DNA of 64,000 nt from the NCBI RefSeq assembly GCF_003591035.1, contig NZ_QYUO01000003.1:186001-250000 (forward strand), written 5' to 3'. Under the pieces are notes generated by a model. It saw nothing but the letters and a program-made list of their open reading frames with translations, was not told where the DNA came from and made no database searches. Source of the stretch: Noviherbaspirillum saxi. GTDB taxonomy: Bacteria; Pseudomonadota; Gammaproteobacteria; Burkholderiales; Burkholderiaceae_D. A program made the translations under genes and the position numbers. Shown piece by piece: positions 48,425 to 56,550 of the stretch (position 1 is its first letter; the number at the start of each line of letters is the position of its first letter).

Positions 48425-49309
48425 TTATAGCTGCTCCAGTGGAATCGCAATGCCAATCATATTGTTCTCGTTGGAGAAACTGCCCCGACGAGTCGCTTTT
48501 CCAGTGGATAGATTGATGCTGTACAAGGACGAGGCTCCACTTGCTTCCCTCAATGAAGCAAGCCCTCGCACGTCAACGGCAATGCCATCGCGCACCGTAC
48601 TGTAAATATCGAATCCGGTGGAAGCGGTCGCGTCCGTACCGAGTTTTCCCGTGCCGGCCAGCGTTCCATCATTGGGCGGAGATTGCAGTGCGACCTGATC
48701 GAGGTTTGTGTCAATTGCATAGAGGGTGGTCGCCGTCGATGCGTCCAGATCGTTGTTGGTATAAGCGGAAGCCGTCACGCCGGTCGCGTTTGGACCAATA
48801 CTGTTGAGCGACGTAGCCGGCGGATAATCAAGCGGATCGTCGACCAGCGTGACTCCTGCCGCATTGATGTTATGCCGCAAATTCTGCCCTGTATCGCTGA
48901 CTACCCGCAGGCGGTCGGCGGCAGGGTTAAAGTCAACGCCGAAAGAACCGCCTTCCATCGCCACGGTGAGCTGGCTGACCTTTGTTGCACTGGCATTGCC
49001 GGTGTCAAGCATATAGATGCCACCGGTCTTGCTGACGCCATACAATTTTCCGTCCTGCACGCGATAGTCGATACCGACCAGCATATCCCCCGACATCAAC
49101 CCGGTAACCGTGCCGATGCTGTGTGCCTTTTCCGGGCTTTTTTCGTTAAAGGAAATCAGGCGCTGATCTTCGGTCAATCCGATGACTTCCAGAGAACGGG
49201 TTTTTTGCTCGTGCGATTCGGATTTATTGCCCGTCGCTTCGGTCGCCTGAACAGAAAATACCGTGGCGAGTAATGTGACAATCGCTGCCGGACGCAAATA
49301 TTTATTCAT
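48425..49309 (-). CDS. Exported DUF4394 protein
   Basis: This 294-residue protein has a signal peptide (AAIVTLLATVFSVQA) and a DUF4394 beta-propeller-like body: VIGLTEDQRLISFNEKSPEKAHSIGTVTGL, GIDYRVQDGKLYGVSKTGGIYMLDTGNASATKVS, and GGSFGVDFNPAADRLRVVSDTGQNLRHN. The family is secreted and of unknown function. The ATG at 49309 has an AGGAG site; a longer frame starting 15 codons earlier is rejected. Codes alone on the minus strand. Confidence 0.78.
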   Translation of the reverse strand: MNKYLRPAAIVTLLATVFSVQATEATGNKSESHEQKTRSLEVIGLTEDQRLISFNEKSPEKAHSIGTVTGLMSGDMLVGIDYRVQDGKLYGVSKTGGIYMLDTGNASATKVSQLTVAMEGGSFGVDFNPAADRLRVVSDTGQNLRHNINAAGVTLVDDPLDYPPATSLNSIGPNATGVTASAYTNNDLDASTATTLYAIDTNLDQVALQSPPNDGTLAGTGKLGTDATASTGFDIYSTVRDGIAVDVRGLASLREASGASSLYSINLSTGKATRRGSFSNENNMIGIAIPLEQL

Positions 49310-49697
49310 GACTATGCTCCTGTAGAGATACTGCGGTACCAATATCAATGCCACTGGATTACCGCTAGCTTATTGAATTGAACTGCATACCCTTGTCGAG
49401 GCCTCCAGCGCCGTTTGCGAGCAGTATGGCGAATCGACGGTAGTACTACACAGGAGAGGTCGTATTGGATGCAGCTGGAAGAAAAATAAGAAAAGCAGTG
49501 TAGTGTTTCACGTAGATTGAGACTTATAAAAGTGATGGATTTCGCGGCGAATCGAGGCGCACACCGCAGCAATTGCGAGCTATTGCGAGGATTTGCAACG
49601 AAGAGTCGGCGTGAAAGACGCACTTTTATGTCTCAAGAAGAGTGAAACACTACACTAGATCATTGCGACGATAGAAAGGATGTTCCCGCGTGCACTG
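49310..49697. other. Intergenic region containing a MITE-like element
   Basis: No gene in 388 bp. Includes the promoter of the DUF4394 gene and the 160-bp inverted-repeat element at 49497-49656. Confidence 0.5.
49497..49656. mobile_element. MITE-like element with long terminal inverted repeats, 160 bp
   Basis: The left end reads AGTGTAGTGTTTCAC, six bases, TGAGAC, then ATAAAAGTG after two extra bases. The right end is the reverse complement of the same blocks (CACTTTTATGTCTCA, six bases, GTGAAACACTACACT). The two 15-bp outer blocks are identical, and inner blocks match over 15 more bases. There is no coding capacity. The internal 86 bp are unrelated. No target duplication is obvious. The structure fits a non-autonomous transposable element; paired operator sites are less likely. 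Confidence 0.65.
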
Positions 49698-50387
49698 TCA
49701 TAGGGGCACTGCTTTCCCAAGCGCGAGGATCGGGCCGGTAGGACGATTAACCGGCGACCCGGACTCGGGTTCCAGCGTGACCTCGAACAGTTGGTTGGTG
49801 CTTATTCCCGGCAGCAGGCGTACAGACAATACCGTGCTTTGATCAGGCATTACCAGGCCTAGCGATGTCGGCCCTGCCGCACCTTCGGGCTTGGTCCAGA
49901 ACTGAAGCGACTTACCGGCAGGAACAGACGTTTTTGTTAAGGGACGCAGGCGCAAGGTCTGGTCATTGATTTCTACGATCCAGGAAGCAGCGGCATCGCT
50001 TCCTTGCAGCACCGCGACGTAGGTCGGAGCACGGGAATCGGGCTGCATGGTGAGCAAGCTGAGGGCAAGCACAGCTGACGCGATCATGCCACCCATACTG
50101 CTGATCCGCCAAAAAGACAGACTGCTCCATATTCCATCGCCCCGGTGACTGCTCGTCTTTCTCGGCAAGTCGCGTTCGATACGCTGCCAGAGTCCCGTCG
50201 ATGGTTCAACCGGCTTCGACGGTGGAGAAAGCACCAGCAAACGGTCATTCCAGTCTGCGACAGCGGCGGCCAAGCTGGGGTTACGCCGGAGTTCGCTCTC
50301 GAATACCGATTTTTCCTCAGGCGGCATCACGCCCAGCGCATACTCACCCGCCAGGATTTGCATCTCGTTCGAGTCGGAAAAGTTCAT
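49698..50387 (-). CDS. Anti-sigma factor, RskA/ChrR-like
   Basis: This 229-residue protein has an N-terminal zinc-less anti-sigma domain (MQILAGEYALGVMPPEEKSVFESELRRNPSLAAAVADWNDRL). One membrane helix is at about 100-117 (MGGMIASAVLALSLLTM), and the periplasmic C-terminus is RskA-like (TYVAVLQGSDAAASWIVEINDQTLRLRPL, LQFWTKPEGAAGPTSLG). It should hold the adjacent ECF sigma factor at the membrane. The ATG at 50387 overlaps the sigma stop (ATGA), a typical coupling. Confidence 0.85.
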   Translation of the reverse strand: MNFSDSNEMQILAGEYALGVMPPEEKSVFESELRRNPSLAAAVADWNDRLLVLSPPSKPVEPSTGLWQRIERDLPRKTSSHRGDGIWSSLSFWRISSMGGMIASAVLALSLLTMQPDSRAPTYVAVLQGSDAAASWIVEINDQTLRLRPLTKTSVPAGKSLQFWTKPEGAAGPTSLGLVMPDQSTVLSVRLLPGISTNQLFEVTLEPESGSPVNRPTGPILALGKAVPL

Positions 50388-50929
50388 GACAAACATTCCC
50401 GAAGAAGGAGCAGCGCACGTCTTGTCCAGGCTTTCACCGTGCCTAATGGCCGCTGCAGGTGTGCAGCGATCTGCGCGTGCGTGTAGCCATCGACATATGC
50501 CAGCAAGATACAGGTACGCTTGTCGGTATCCAGATTATTCAAGCAGTGATGCAGAGCACTGGCGGCACGATGCTGCGCCAAGATCTCCAACGGGCCGGAA
50601 GCGTCTTCGACGATGTCGTCCATCATCGTTTCAGAGGCGGGAACCTCATGATGCGAATCGCGTATTGTGTTGAGTGCGCGATGACGCACAACACTGTAAA
50701 TCCAGCCGCGTGCCGACCCCAGCGAAGGATTATAAGTCGATGCCTTGCTCCAGATTTGAAGAAAGGCATCATGCAACACCTCATCGGCTATTTCGCGCCG
50801 TCGGACAATGCGCAGAGCGACACCCATCAGCCAGCGGGCTTCACGATCATACAGGCGACGCAATGCCGCGCGTTCTCCACGGGCGCACGCCAGAAGTTGC
50901 GCTTCATAATCAAAATCCTCATTAGGCAT
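50384..50929 (-). CDS. ECF sigma factor
   Basis: This 181-residue sigma-70 family protein contains region 2 (LRRLYDREARWLMGVALRIVRRREIADEVLHDAFLQIWSKA, then GSARGWIYSVVRHRALNTIRD) and region 4 (RTCILLAYVDGYTHAQIAAHLQRPLGTVKAWTRRALLLLRECL). It directs RNA polymerase to an envelope-stress or oxidative-stress-type regulon when the anti-sigma releases it. The group resembles SigK-type factors. It forms an operon with the anti-sigma gene. Confidence 0.88.
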   Translation of the reverse strand: MPNEDFDYEAQLLACARGERAALRRLYDREARWLMGVALRIVRRREIADEVLHDAFLQIWSKASTYNPSLGSARGWIYSVVRHRALNTIRDSHHEVPASETMMDDIVEDASGPLEILAQHRAASALHHCLNNLDTDKRTCILLAYVDGYTHAQIAAHLQRPLGTVKAWTRRALLLLRECLS

Positions 50930-51129
50930 AGTGATGCATGCGTCGCTTCCACTGCTGAGTTATCTACGCCGCCGCATTCGAAGTTCAGGCGTATGCGGTC
51001 ACGCTTCGCCAGGATCAGGCTGCCTCAGACTAAGGCAGGCGCGTCAATGCTTAATTGATGGAAATCAATTTTGTGTCGGTTGCCTGTCTGCGCTATTGTT
51101 TATTGGCATGTGCTCTGAGTTCAGAGCTG

Positions 51130-51240
51130 CTCCCGAGCTGTCCGCGCGGCACAGGTCTTCTCCTCGATATCGGTCAGATCAGCGTGCGAGATCTCGAACA
51201 CCTACATGTCGGCGAAACACACTGTCAAGCGCAGCGAGCG
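51130..51240 (-). pseudogene. Remnant of an iron-type alcohol dehydrogenase C-terminus
   Basis: The minus strand encodes FADM-stop-VFEISHADLTDIEEKTCAA, which aligns with FADMRVFDISQAELIDIAEKTCAA near the C-terminus of the alcohol dehydrogenase gene at 52880-53971. It also matches upstream (RSLRLTV against HSLGLPV). DNA identity is visible over about 100 bp. One Arg codon has become TAG. The rest of the gene is missing. It lies in the 312-bp gap 50930-51241, which otherwise holds no gene. Confidence 0.7.
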
Positions 51241-51241
51241 A

Positions 51242-51994
51242 TTAAAAATTATAGGCTATGTTGACACCGCCACCCCAGTCGGGACTGCCGTCGGAAAAGC
51301 CCTTGGTTGCATACGCCTGCAGCTTGTATCCGCCGCCGAGTTTGCGTGAGTAAAAGCCCGTCAGCTCGCGCTGCGCGAAACCAATGTCGGTCGACCTGCT
51401 GCGATAGTCCAGCATCGCGCCAACACTTGCCTGTTGGTCCAGCTTATACGACAGGCCTGCATTGGCGCTGACGACGTCATTGAGCTTCAATGTTTCGGAC
51501 GATCCCAGCATGCCATAACCGATGCCGCCGAACCAAGTCACATTGCCCATCTTGGTGTACGGGTCGATCAGAATCCAGTAATCGTTCTCGCCGGTGCCCA
51601 GACCTTTATCGCTGTCGGCGGTGCCGAACTTGATTTTCGCGGTGACGTCGATGCCGAACTGAGACTTTGGGTCGATCATGAACGAGTAGGTCGCGCTCGT
51701 CGCAAGATCGCCCATGCCGGAATCCGTGCGCACAGTGGCGGAGGTCTGTCGTACCGCGCCCACGCCGGCGACCACGTTGTCCGAACCCGTGATGCGCACA
51801 TACGGAATGGACGCCTTTAATGTCCAGTTGCCAGTCTCGTAGGTACCGATGAACGGGATCGCTGTAATTTCAGTGTCGGTGTTCGTTCCATACTTGCCTG
51901 TGGTGTAGTCGTACCCCGTCTTCAAGGTGACATTGCTTTCGGCGAGCGCAGCCTGGGACAGGAGTACAGCTGCGAGGAGAGTCAGTTTTTTCAT
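51242..51994 (-). CDS. Outer-membrane beta-barrel protein
   Basis: This 250-residue protein has a short signal peptide (LLAAVLLSQAALA) and alternating hydrophobic strands throughout (NVTLKTGYDYTTGKYG, NWTLKASIPYVRITG, SQFGIDVTAKIKFGTADSDKGLGTGENDYWIL, KLGGGYKLQAYATKGF). It ends in an aromatic residue (NIAYNF), the signature recognised by BAM. It resembles the transporter or DUF3187/DUF3078-like barrel group of unknown cargo. A monocistronic gene downstream of the Thr/Lys-repeat protein. Confidence 0.72.
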   Translation of the reverse strand: MKKLTLLAAVLLSQAALAESNVTLKTGYDYTTGKYGTNTDTEITAIPFIGTYETGNWTLKASIPYVRITGSDNVVAGVGAVRQTSATVRTDSGMGDLATSATYSFMIDPKSQFGIDVTAKIKFGTADSDKGLGTGENDYWILIDPYTKMGNVTWFGGIGYGMLGSSETLKLNDVVSANAGLSYKLDQQASVGAMLDYRSRSTDIGFAQRELTGFYSRKLGGGYKLQAYATKGFSDGSPDWGGGVNIAYNF

Positions 51995-52064
51995 TCTAAT
52001 AACAATCGTTGTTCCAATAAAAAACCGGGCAACGCTTGTTGCCCGGCTGGTGGGGAGGAAATGC

Positions 52065-52688
52065 TTAGTTTCGGCGCGTCTTCTCTATTTTTTCGGGCCG
52101 CTCGATTTTTTCAATCTTTGCGATCTTTTCCACCCTCTCCACCTTCTCTACCTTTTCCACTTTCTCTACCTTGTCGATCTTTTCGACTTTCTCCACCTTA
52201 TCGACCTTGACTGGCTTTTCCGTCTTGAACACCGCGAGGGCTTCACGTTTTTCCGCCACTGCTGCGCGCTTCTCGGCGGCACGTGCCTGGCCAGCCTGTG
52301 CTGATTCAGGTAATACGACAGTGGCTCCATTGGCCTTCGCTGTTACGCCGTCGGGCACCGTTGTGCCGGGCTTGTAGACGGTTGCACCTTTCCTGGCAGT
52401 CGTCGTTGTGGCTGTATTCGGCGGCGTCACTGTTGTGGTGGTGGCCGGTGTCGCGGAAACCGTTGTCGTCGTTGTGCCAGGCGCCACATCCGTGGTTGTA
52501 GTGGCGGTCACTTGCGTAGTCGTTGACGGCGTTGCGGTGGCTGCTATGGGTGTCGAAGTTGCCGTGGTTGTCGTGACGGTAGCGTCCGTCGCGGAGGTTG
52601 TTTGTGCATAGGCGGCGCCAGTGGACAGCAGGGCTGTTGCGAGCGCGCTCAGGATGAGGGCTGGACTTGCAATCTTGGTACGTTTCAT
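52065..52688 (-). CDS. Exported Thr-rich protein with Lys-Val-Glu repeats
   Basis: This 207-residue low-complexity protein has a signal peptide (LILSALATALLSTGAAYA). About 75 residues are almost only Thr, Ala, Val, Ser and Pro. A short folded-looking part follows (RKGATVYKPGTTVPDGVTAKANG), an Ala/Arg-rich helix, and a repetitive charged tail of KVEK/KIEK units (VDKVEKVEKIDKVEKVEKVE) ending KTRRN. It is predicted to be periplasmic. The tail would form a helical rod. No family is recognised. GGAGA lies well placed before the ATG at 52688. Confidence 0.6.
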   Translation of the reverse strand: MKRTKIASPALILSALATALLSTGAAYAQTTSATDATVTTTTATSTPIAATATPSTTTQVTATTTTDVAPGTTTTTVSATPATTTTVTPPNTATTTTARKGATVYKPGTTVPDGVTAKANGATVVLPESAQAGQARAAEKRAAVAEKREALAVFKTEKPVKVDKVEKVEKIDKVEKVEKVEKVERVEKIAKIEKIERPEKIEKTRRN

Positions 52689-52879
52689 AGTGGTCTCCAA
52701 AAGGCAGATATCAGGTAGTCATTGCCAGGAGCATATTACGTACGGATCACCGAAACAGGATCGCGCGCAGGTGTATCACCTGTAAGCGAATGTTAGCCCA
52801 AAGCGACCCGGTCCACGAGGAGTGTCACTGGCGAGCAGGCAGGTCATTGGCGCAGACTCGCTACGAGTCATTGAAATTC

Positions 52880-53971
52880 TTAACTCAAATTCCTTCCCCG
52901 GCGATCCGCGCGCCGCAGGCAATCTACTACGCGCGCCACATCTGCGGACGGCGTCAGATGGCCGATGTAAGGCGCCGCACAGGTCTTTTCCGCGATATCG
53001 ATCAGCTCAGCCTGCGAAATGTCGAACACCCGCATGTCGGCAAAGCGTACCGGCAAGCCGAGCGAATGGCAAAACAAGGCGTGACTGCGTACTTCCTCTT
53101 CCGGACGGTTTTCGGCAATCAGCTGAACGATGGTGCCAAAGGCGACCAGCTCGCCGTGCAGGAATGTACTTAATACCGGATGCGCAGTGAAGCCGCGCGT
53201 CAATGCATGCGACAGCGACAAGCCGCCGCTTTCGAACCCGAGCCCGCTCAGCAATACCGATGCTTCGACCGCGCGCTCGACCGCCTCGTTCGGCGCCGCA
53301 TGCGCACGCACTTGTTCCACCGCCTGTCTGCCGAATTCGAGAATCGTTTCATAGCAGCGATCGGCAAGCAACCGGGCCGTCGCGAGCGAGGGCGTGCCAA
53401 AGAAATTCTTGCCGCCTGCAATATGGCATTGCTGCGCTTCGAACTTCTTGCTCAGCGCATCGCCGAGTCCCGCCGCAAAAAACCGGACCGGTGCGCGCGC
53501 AATGATGTCGGTATCCACCAGGACAACATCCGGATTGCGCACCATGACTTCGACCCCGGCAACCATGTGCTGTTCGTTGTACAGCACGATCAGCCGGCTG
53601 GTCGGCGAGTCGTTGGAGGCAATCGACGGCAGGATCATCAGGCGGCAACCCAGCGCCTTGGCGACACCTTTCGCGGTATCGATGGTCTTGCCGCCGCCGA
53701 AGCCGATGACCATGTCGGCACCGGCCGCCTCCGCTGCCAGTCCATCGATTGCCGCTTTCGTGCATTCGCCGGCGAAGCGCAAATGTCGTCCGGTGATGCC
53801 GGCCGATCCCAGCGCTTCCTGCAATTGCTGGCCGGCTGCCTGCCGCACGATGTCGTCCATGACGATCGCCGGAGAGGAGCTGCCGAATTCCTTGAGCAAG
53901 CCGCCGAGTTCACGTATCGCGCCGGGGCCTTGCACGTACCTGCCGGGAAAGCCGATTGTCTTGATCGCCAT
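52880..53971 (-). CDS. Iron-containing alcohol/glycerol dehydrogenase
   Basis: This 363-residue protein is of the group III (GldA-like) dehydrogenases: FPGRYVQGPGAIRELGGLL at the start, GFGGGKTIDTAKGVAKALG for NAD binding, and SNDSPTSRLIVLYNE. Metal ligands are expected in GDALSKKFE (Asp), LSHALTRGF (His) and HPVLSTFLHGELVAFG (His). It would oxidise a polyol hydroxyl with NAD. The start at 53971 has an AAGGA site and fits the family; a longer frame from 54040 overlaps the SDR gene. It is the last gene of the polyol operon. Confidence 0.85.
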   Translation of the reverse strand: MAIKTIGFPGRYVQGPGAIRELGGLLKEFGSSSPAIVMDDIVRQAAGQQLQEALGSAGITGRHLRFAGECTKAAIDGLAAEAAGADMVIGFGGGKTIDTAKGVAKALGCRLMILPSIASNDSPTSRLIVLYNEQHMVAGVEVMVRNPDVVLVDTDIIARAPVRFFAAGLGDALSKKFEAQQCHIAGGKNFFGTPSLATARLLADRCYETILEFGRQAVEQVRAHAAPNEAVERAVEASVLLSGLGFESGGLSLSHALTRGFTAHPVLSTFLHGELVAFGTIVQLIAENRPEEEVRSHALFCHSLGLPVRFADMRVFDISQAELIDIAEKTCAAPYIGHLTPSADVARVVDCLRRADRRGRNLS

Positions 53972-53984
53972 CTTCGATATCCTT

Positions 53985-54755
53985 TCAATTACCCCAATAA
54001 AAATCCCGCCTGCCACCATCCATGCAGACCAGTTCGCCATTGATGAAGCCGGCCTGCGTCGAGCATAGGAAGGTGACCAGTGCCGCCACCTCGGACGGAC
54101 GACAGGTGCGGCCCGCCGGGTTCTGCCTGCAGAGACGTTCGCGCATTTCTTCCGAAAACTGAGCGATCAATTCGGTTTCGACATAGCCCGGCGCAATCGC
54201 ATTGGCAGTGATGCCAAAGGGCCCGACTTCCTTGGCAAGCGTTTGCGTAAAGCCCAGTATGCCGGCCTTTGCCGCTGCATAGTGGGCTACTCCCGGCCGG
54301 CCGCCGCCGGTGAAGTTCATCGACGACATGTTGACAATGCGCCCAAACCCTCTCGCCTTCATCATTCCTACGGCCTCGCGCGACCAGAGGAAAGTGCTTC
54401 GCATGTGCACATGGATCATTCTGTCCCAGACGTCAACCGGCATGTCCTGCACCTGGTAAGCCGGCTTGACGCCGACGCCGGCATTGTTGACCAGGATATC
54501 CAGACGGCCATATCGCTGAAAGACTCGGTTCACGGTGTCCCGCGCCACATTCTCGTCGGCGGCATCGCCAACGAAAAACGTGGCGTCGATGCCGCTCTGC
54601 TGAAGCGATTCCACCGCATCGGCGGCGGCCGCTTCGTCAACCTCGTTGATGACCACGGTTGCTCCTTCCGCACCGAGCGCCTGCGCATCGCAGAAGCCGA
54701 TTCCGCGCCCCCCGCCTGTGATCAACGCCACCTTCCCCGTCAATCCGAAATCCAT
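53985..54755 (-). CDS. Short-chain dehydrogenase/reductase
   Basis: This 256-residue SDR has the NAD(P)-binding motif TGGGRGIG, NNAG, a Ser in NMSSMNFTGG and the catalytic YAAAKAG (Tyr-x3-Lys), then a PGYVETELI segment and C-terminal DGGRRDFYWGN. It is a 3-oxoacyl reductase-like or polyol dehydrogenase type enzyme. In this operon, oxidation of a sugar alcohol is likely. It lies 2 bp from the permease gene and 13 bp from the dehydrogenase gene. Confidence 0.85.
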   Translation of the reverse strand: MDFGLTGKVALITGGGRGIGFCDAQALGAEGATVVINEVDEAAAADAVESLQQSGIDATFFVGDAADENVARDTVNRVFQRYGRLDILVNNAGVGVKPAYQVQDMPVDVWDRMIHVHMRSTFLWSREAVGMMKARGFGRIVNMSSMNFTGGGRPGVAHYAAAKAGILGFTQTLAKEVGPFGITANAIAPGYVETELIAQFSEEMRERLCRQNPAGRTCRPSEVAALVTFLCSTQAGFINGELVCMDGGRRDFYWGN

Positions 54756-54757
54756 GG

Positions 54758-55594
54758 CTATCCTTTCAGTGCGCCGGCCGCCAGGCCCTTGATGAAGTAG
54801 CGGCTAAGGAACATGAACATGATGAACAACGGCAATGCAATCAGCGTCGCCCCCGCCATCAGTTCGCCCCAGCGCGCATCGAAGGTGCCCAGCACCGATG
54901 CCAGTCCGACAGGCAATGTCTTGTTCGCATCGCTGTTGACCAGCACGAAGGAAAACACATAATCGGTCCACGACAGCAAGAAGGAAAATATCGCGACGGT
55001 GATGATGCCCGGCGCCGACAGTGGCAGCACCATTCTGAAAAATGCACCGGCGCGCGAGCATCCATCCACCATCGCGGCTTCCTCCAGGTCGAAGGGCATG
55101 GCCTTGAAAAACCCCCACAGCATCCAGACGCCCAACGGGATGCTGAGCGTGCAGTGTGCGAACACCACGGCGATCAGATGATCCGAAAAACCCATGCGTG
55201 CAAAAATGGACAGCAGCGGAATTGCCAGCAGCAAGGGCGGGAACATATACGCATACAGCATGCTGCCGATGATCGCGGTCTTGCCGGGCACCTTGTAGCG
55301 CGTGACGACATAGGCGATAACCACCGAAATCAGGAGCGTGATCACCACCACCGCCAGCGCCACCACCACACTGTTGGCGAACTGCACCGGGTAATCGGTC
55401 AGTTCCAGCAGATTGCGATAGGCGCTGAATTTCCAGTCTATGGTTTTGGGGATCAGCGTCGGCGGCGCGAACAGGTCGCGTTCGGGTCGCAGGCTGGACA
55501 CGATCATCCAGTAAATCGGGAAGAAGGACCACAGGCCGAGAAGTGCGGCGGCAACCAGAGTAAGCGCACGCAACGGAAGAGACCGCTTGTTCAT
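54758..55594 (-). CDS. Carbohydrate ABC permease, MalG-type
   Basis: This 278-residue protein with six helices contains the EAA coupling loop (EEAAMVDGCSRAGAFFRMVLPLSAPGI). It begins with LRALTLVAAALLGLWSFFPIYWMIVSSLRP. It pairs with the MalF-type permease and the MalK-type ATPase. It overlaps the upstream permease gene by four bases. Confidence 0.88.
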   Translation of the reverse strand: MNKRSLPLRALTLVAAALLGLWSFFPIYWMIVSSLRPERDLFAPPTLIPKTIDWKFSAYRNLLELTDYPVQFANSVVVALAVVVITLLISVVIAYVVTRYKVPGKTAIIGSMLYAYMFPPLLLAIPLLSIFARMGFSDHLIAVVFAHCTLSIPLGVWMLWGFFKAMPFDLEEAAMVDGCSRAGAFFRMVLPLSAPGIITVAIFSFLLSWTDYVFSFVLVNSDANKTLPVGLASVLGTFDARWGELMAGATLIALPLFIMFMFLSRYFIKGLAAGALKG

Positions 55595-56478
55595 TTATTG
55601 CCCTCCTTGCCGTCGAGCGGATAGAAATAGAAGTACACCAGAATCAGTAGCGACAGTACGGCGAAGGACAGCGTGGCGACGGCGGCGCCGCCGCCGACGT
55701 CGTACTGCATGAACGCACGTCTATACGCCATGACCGGCAGGTGTTCGGTCGCCGACAGCGGTCCGCCTTTGGTCATCAGCCAGATGATGTCGAACTTGTT
55801 GAACATCCAGATGCTGCGCAGCAGGACGATGACCATCAGCATCGGTACCAGCATCGGAATCGTGACATGCCAGAAGCGGTTCCATGAACCCGCTCCATCG
55901 ACACGTGCCGCTTCATACAAGGACTTCGGAATGGTCTGCAGCGCGGCCAGGAAGGAAATGGTCACGAAGGGCGTCCAGGTCCATACGCTGGCGATCACCA
56001 CGACGACCATCGCCATCACCGGATCTTCGAACCATGCCGGCCGGCCGAGACCAAGCTCTTCGGCCCAGATGGTGAACAAGCCGAGACTGCCGTCCAGGAG
56101 CCACTGAAAAGCGACTGCGACAACCACGGTGGGCAAGAGATACGGCAGCACCGCCAAGCCACGGATTACCGGCCGGCCGAAGAAGGGCTGGTCCAGCAGC
56201 AATGCGCAGCCTATGCCCAACGCAACCTGCAACACGATGGTCAGCACGCTGAAGGTGACGCCGATGCCGAAGGCGCGCCAGAAGCCGGATTCCTGCAGCA
56301 CTCGCAGGTAGTTTCCGGCGCCGATCCAGGTGCGTTCGGAGACGAAGGATTCGGACTGGTAAAAACTCAGCTGGATCGCGTGAACGACCGGGAACAAAAT
56401 GAGCAGCAAGGTGATCGCGACGCTGGCGATGAATGCGCCAAGCAAGAACTTATCGCTGTTTGTACGAAAGGAAAGCAT
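55591..56478 (-). CDS. Carbohydrate ABC permease, MalF-type
   Basis: This 295-residue protein with six helices (FLLGAFIASVAITLLLILFPVVHAIQLSFYQSE at the start) carries the EAA loop (YEAARVDGAGSWNRFWHVTIPMLVPML). The ATG at 56478 is chosen since the conserved region begins there and a longer frame lacks support; the ribosome site is only moderate. It forms the channel with the MalG-type partner. Confidence 0.85.
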   Translation of the reverse strand: MLSFRTNSDKFLLGAFIASVAITLLLILFPVVHAIQLSFYQSESFVSERTWIGAGNYLRVLQESGFWRAFGIGVTFSVLTIVLQVALGIGCALLLDQPFFGRPVIRGLAVLPYLLPTVVVAVAFQWLLDGSLGLFTIWAEELGLGRPAWFEDPVMAMVVVVIASVWTWTPFVTISFLAALQTIPKSLYEAARVDGAGSWNRFWHVTIPMLVPMLMVIVLLRSIWMFNKFDIIWLMTKGGPLSATEHLPVMAYRRAFMQYDVGGGAAVATLSFAVLSLLILVYFYFYPLDGKEGNK

Positions 56479-56550
56479 AGGCCTGTCTGGACGTGGGCAA
56501 TCATGAGAGGGTGTCACCCGGCCTTCATGCTCAGGCCGGGCGGAACTTCG

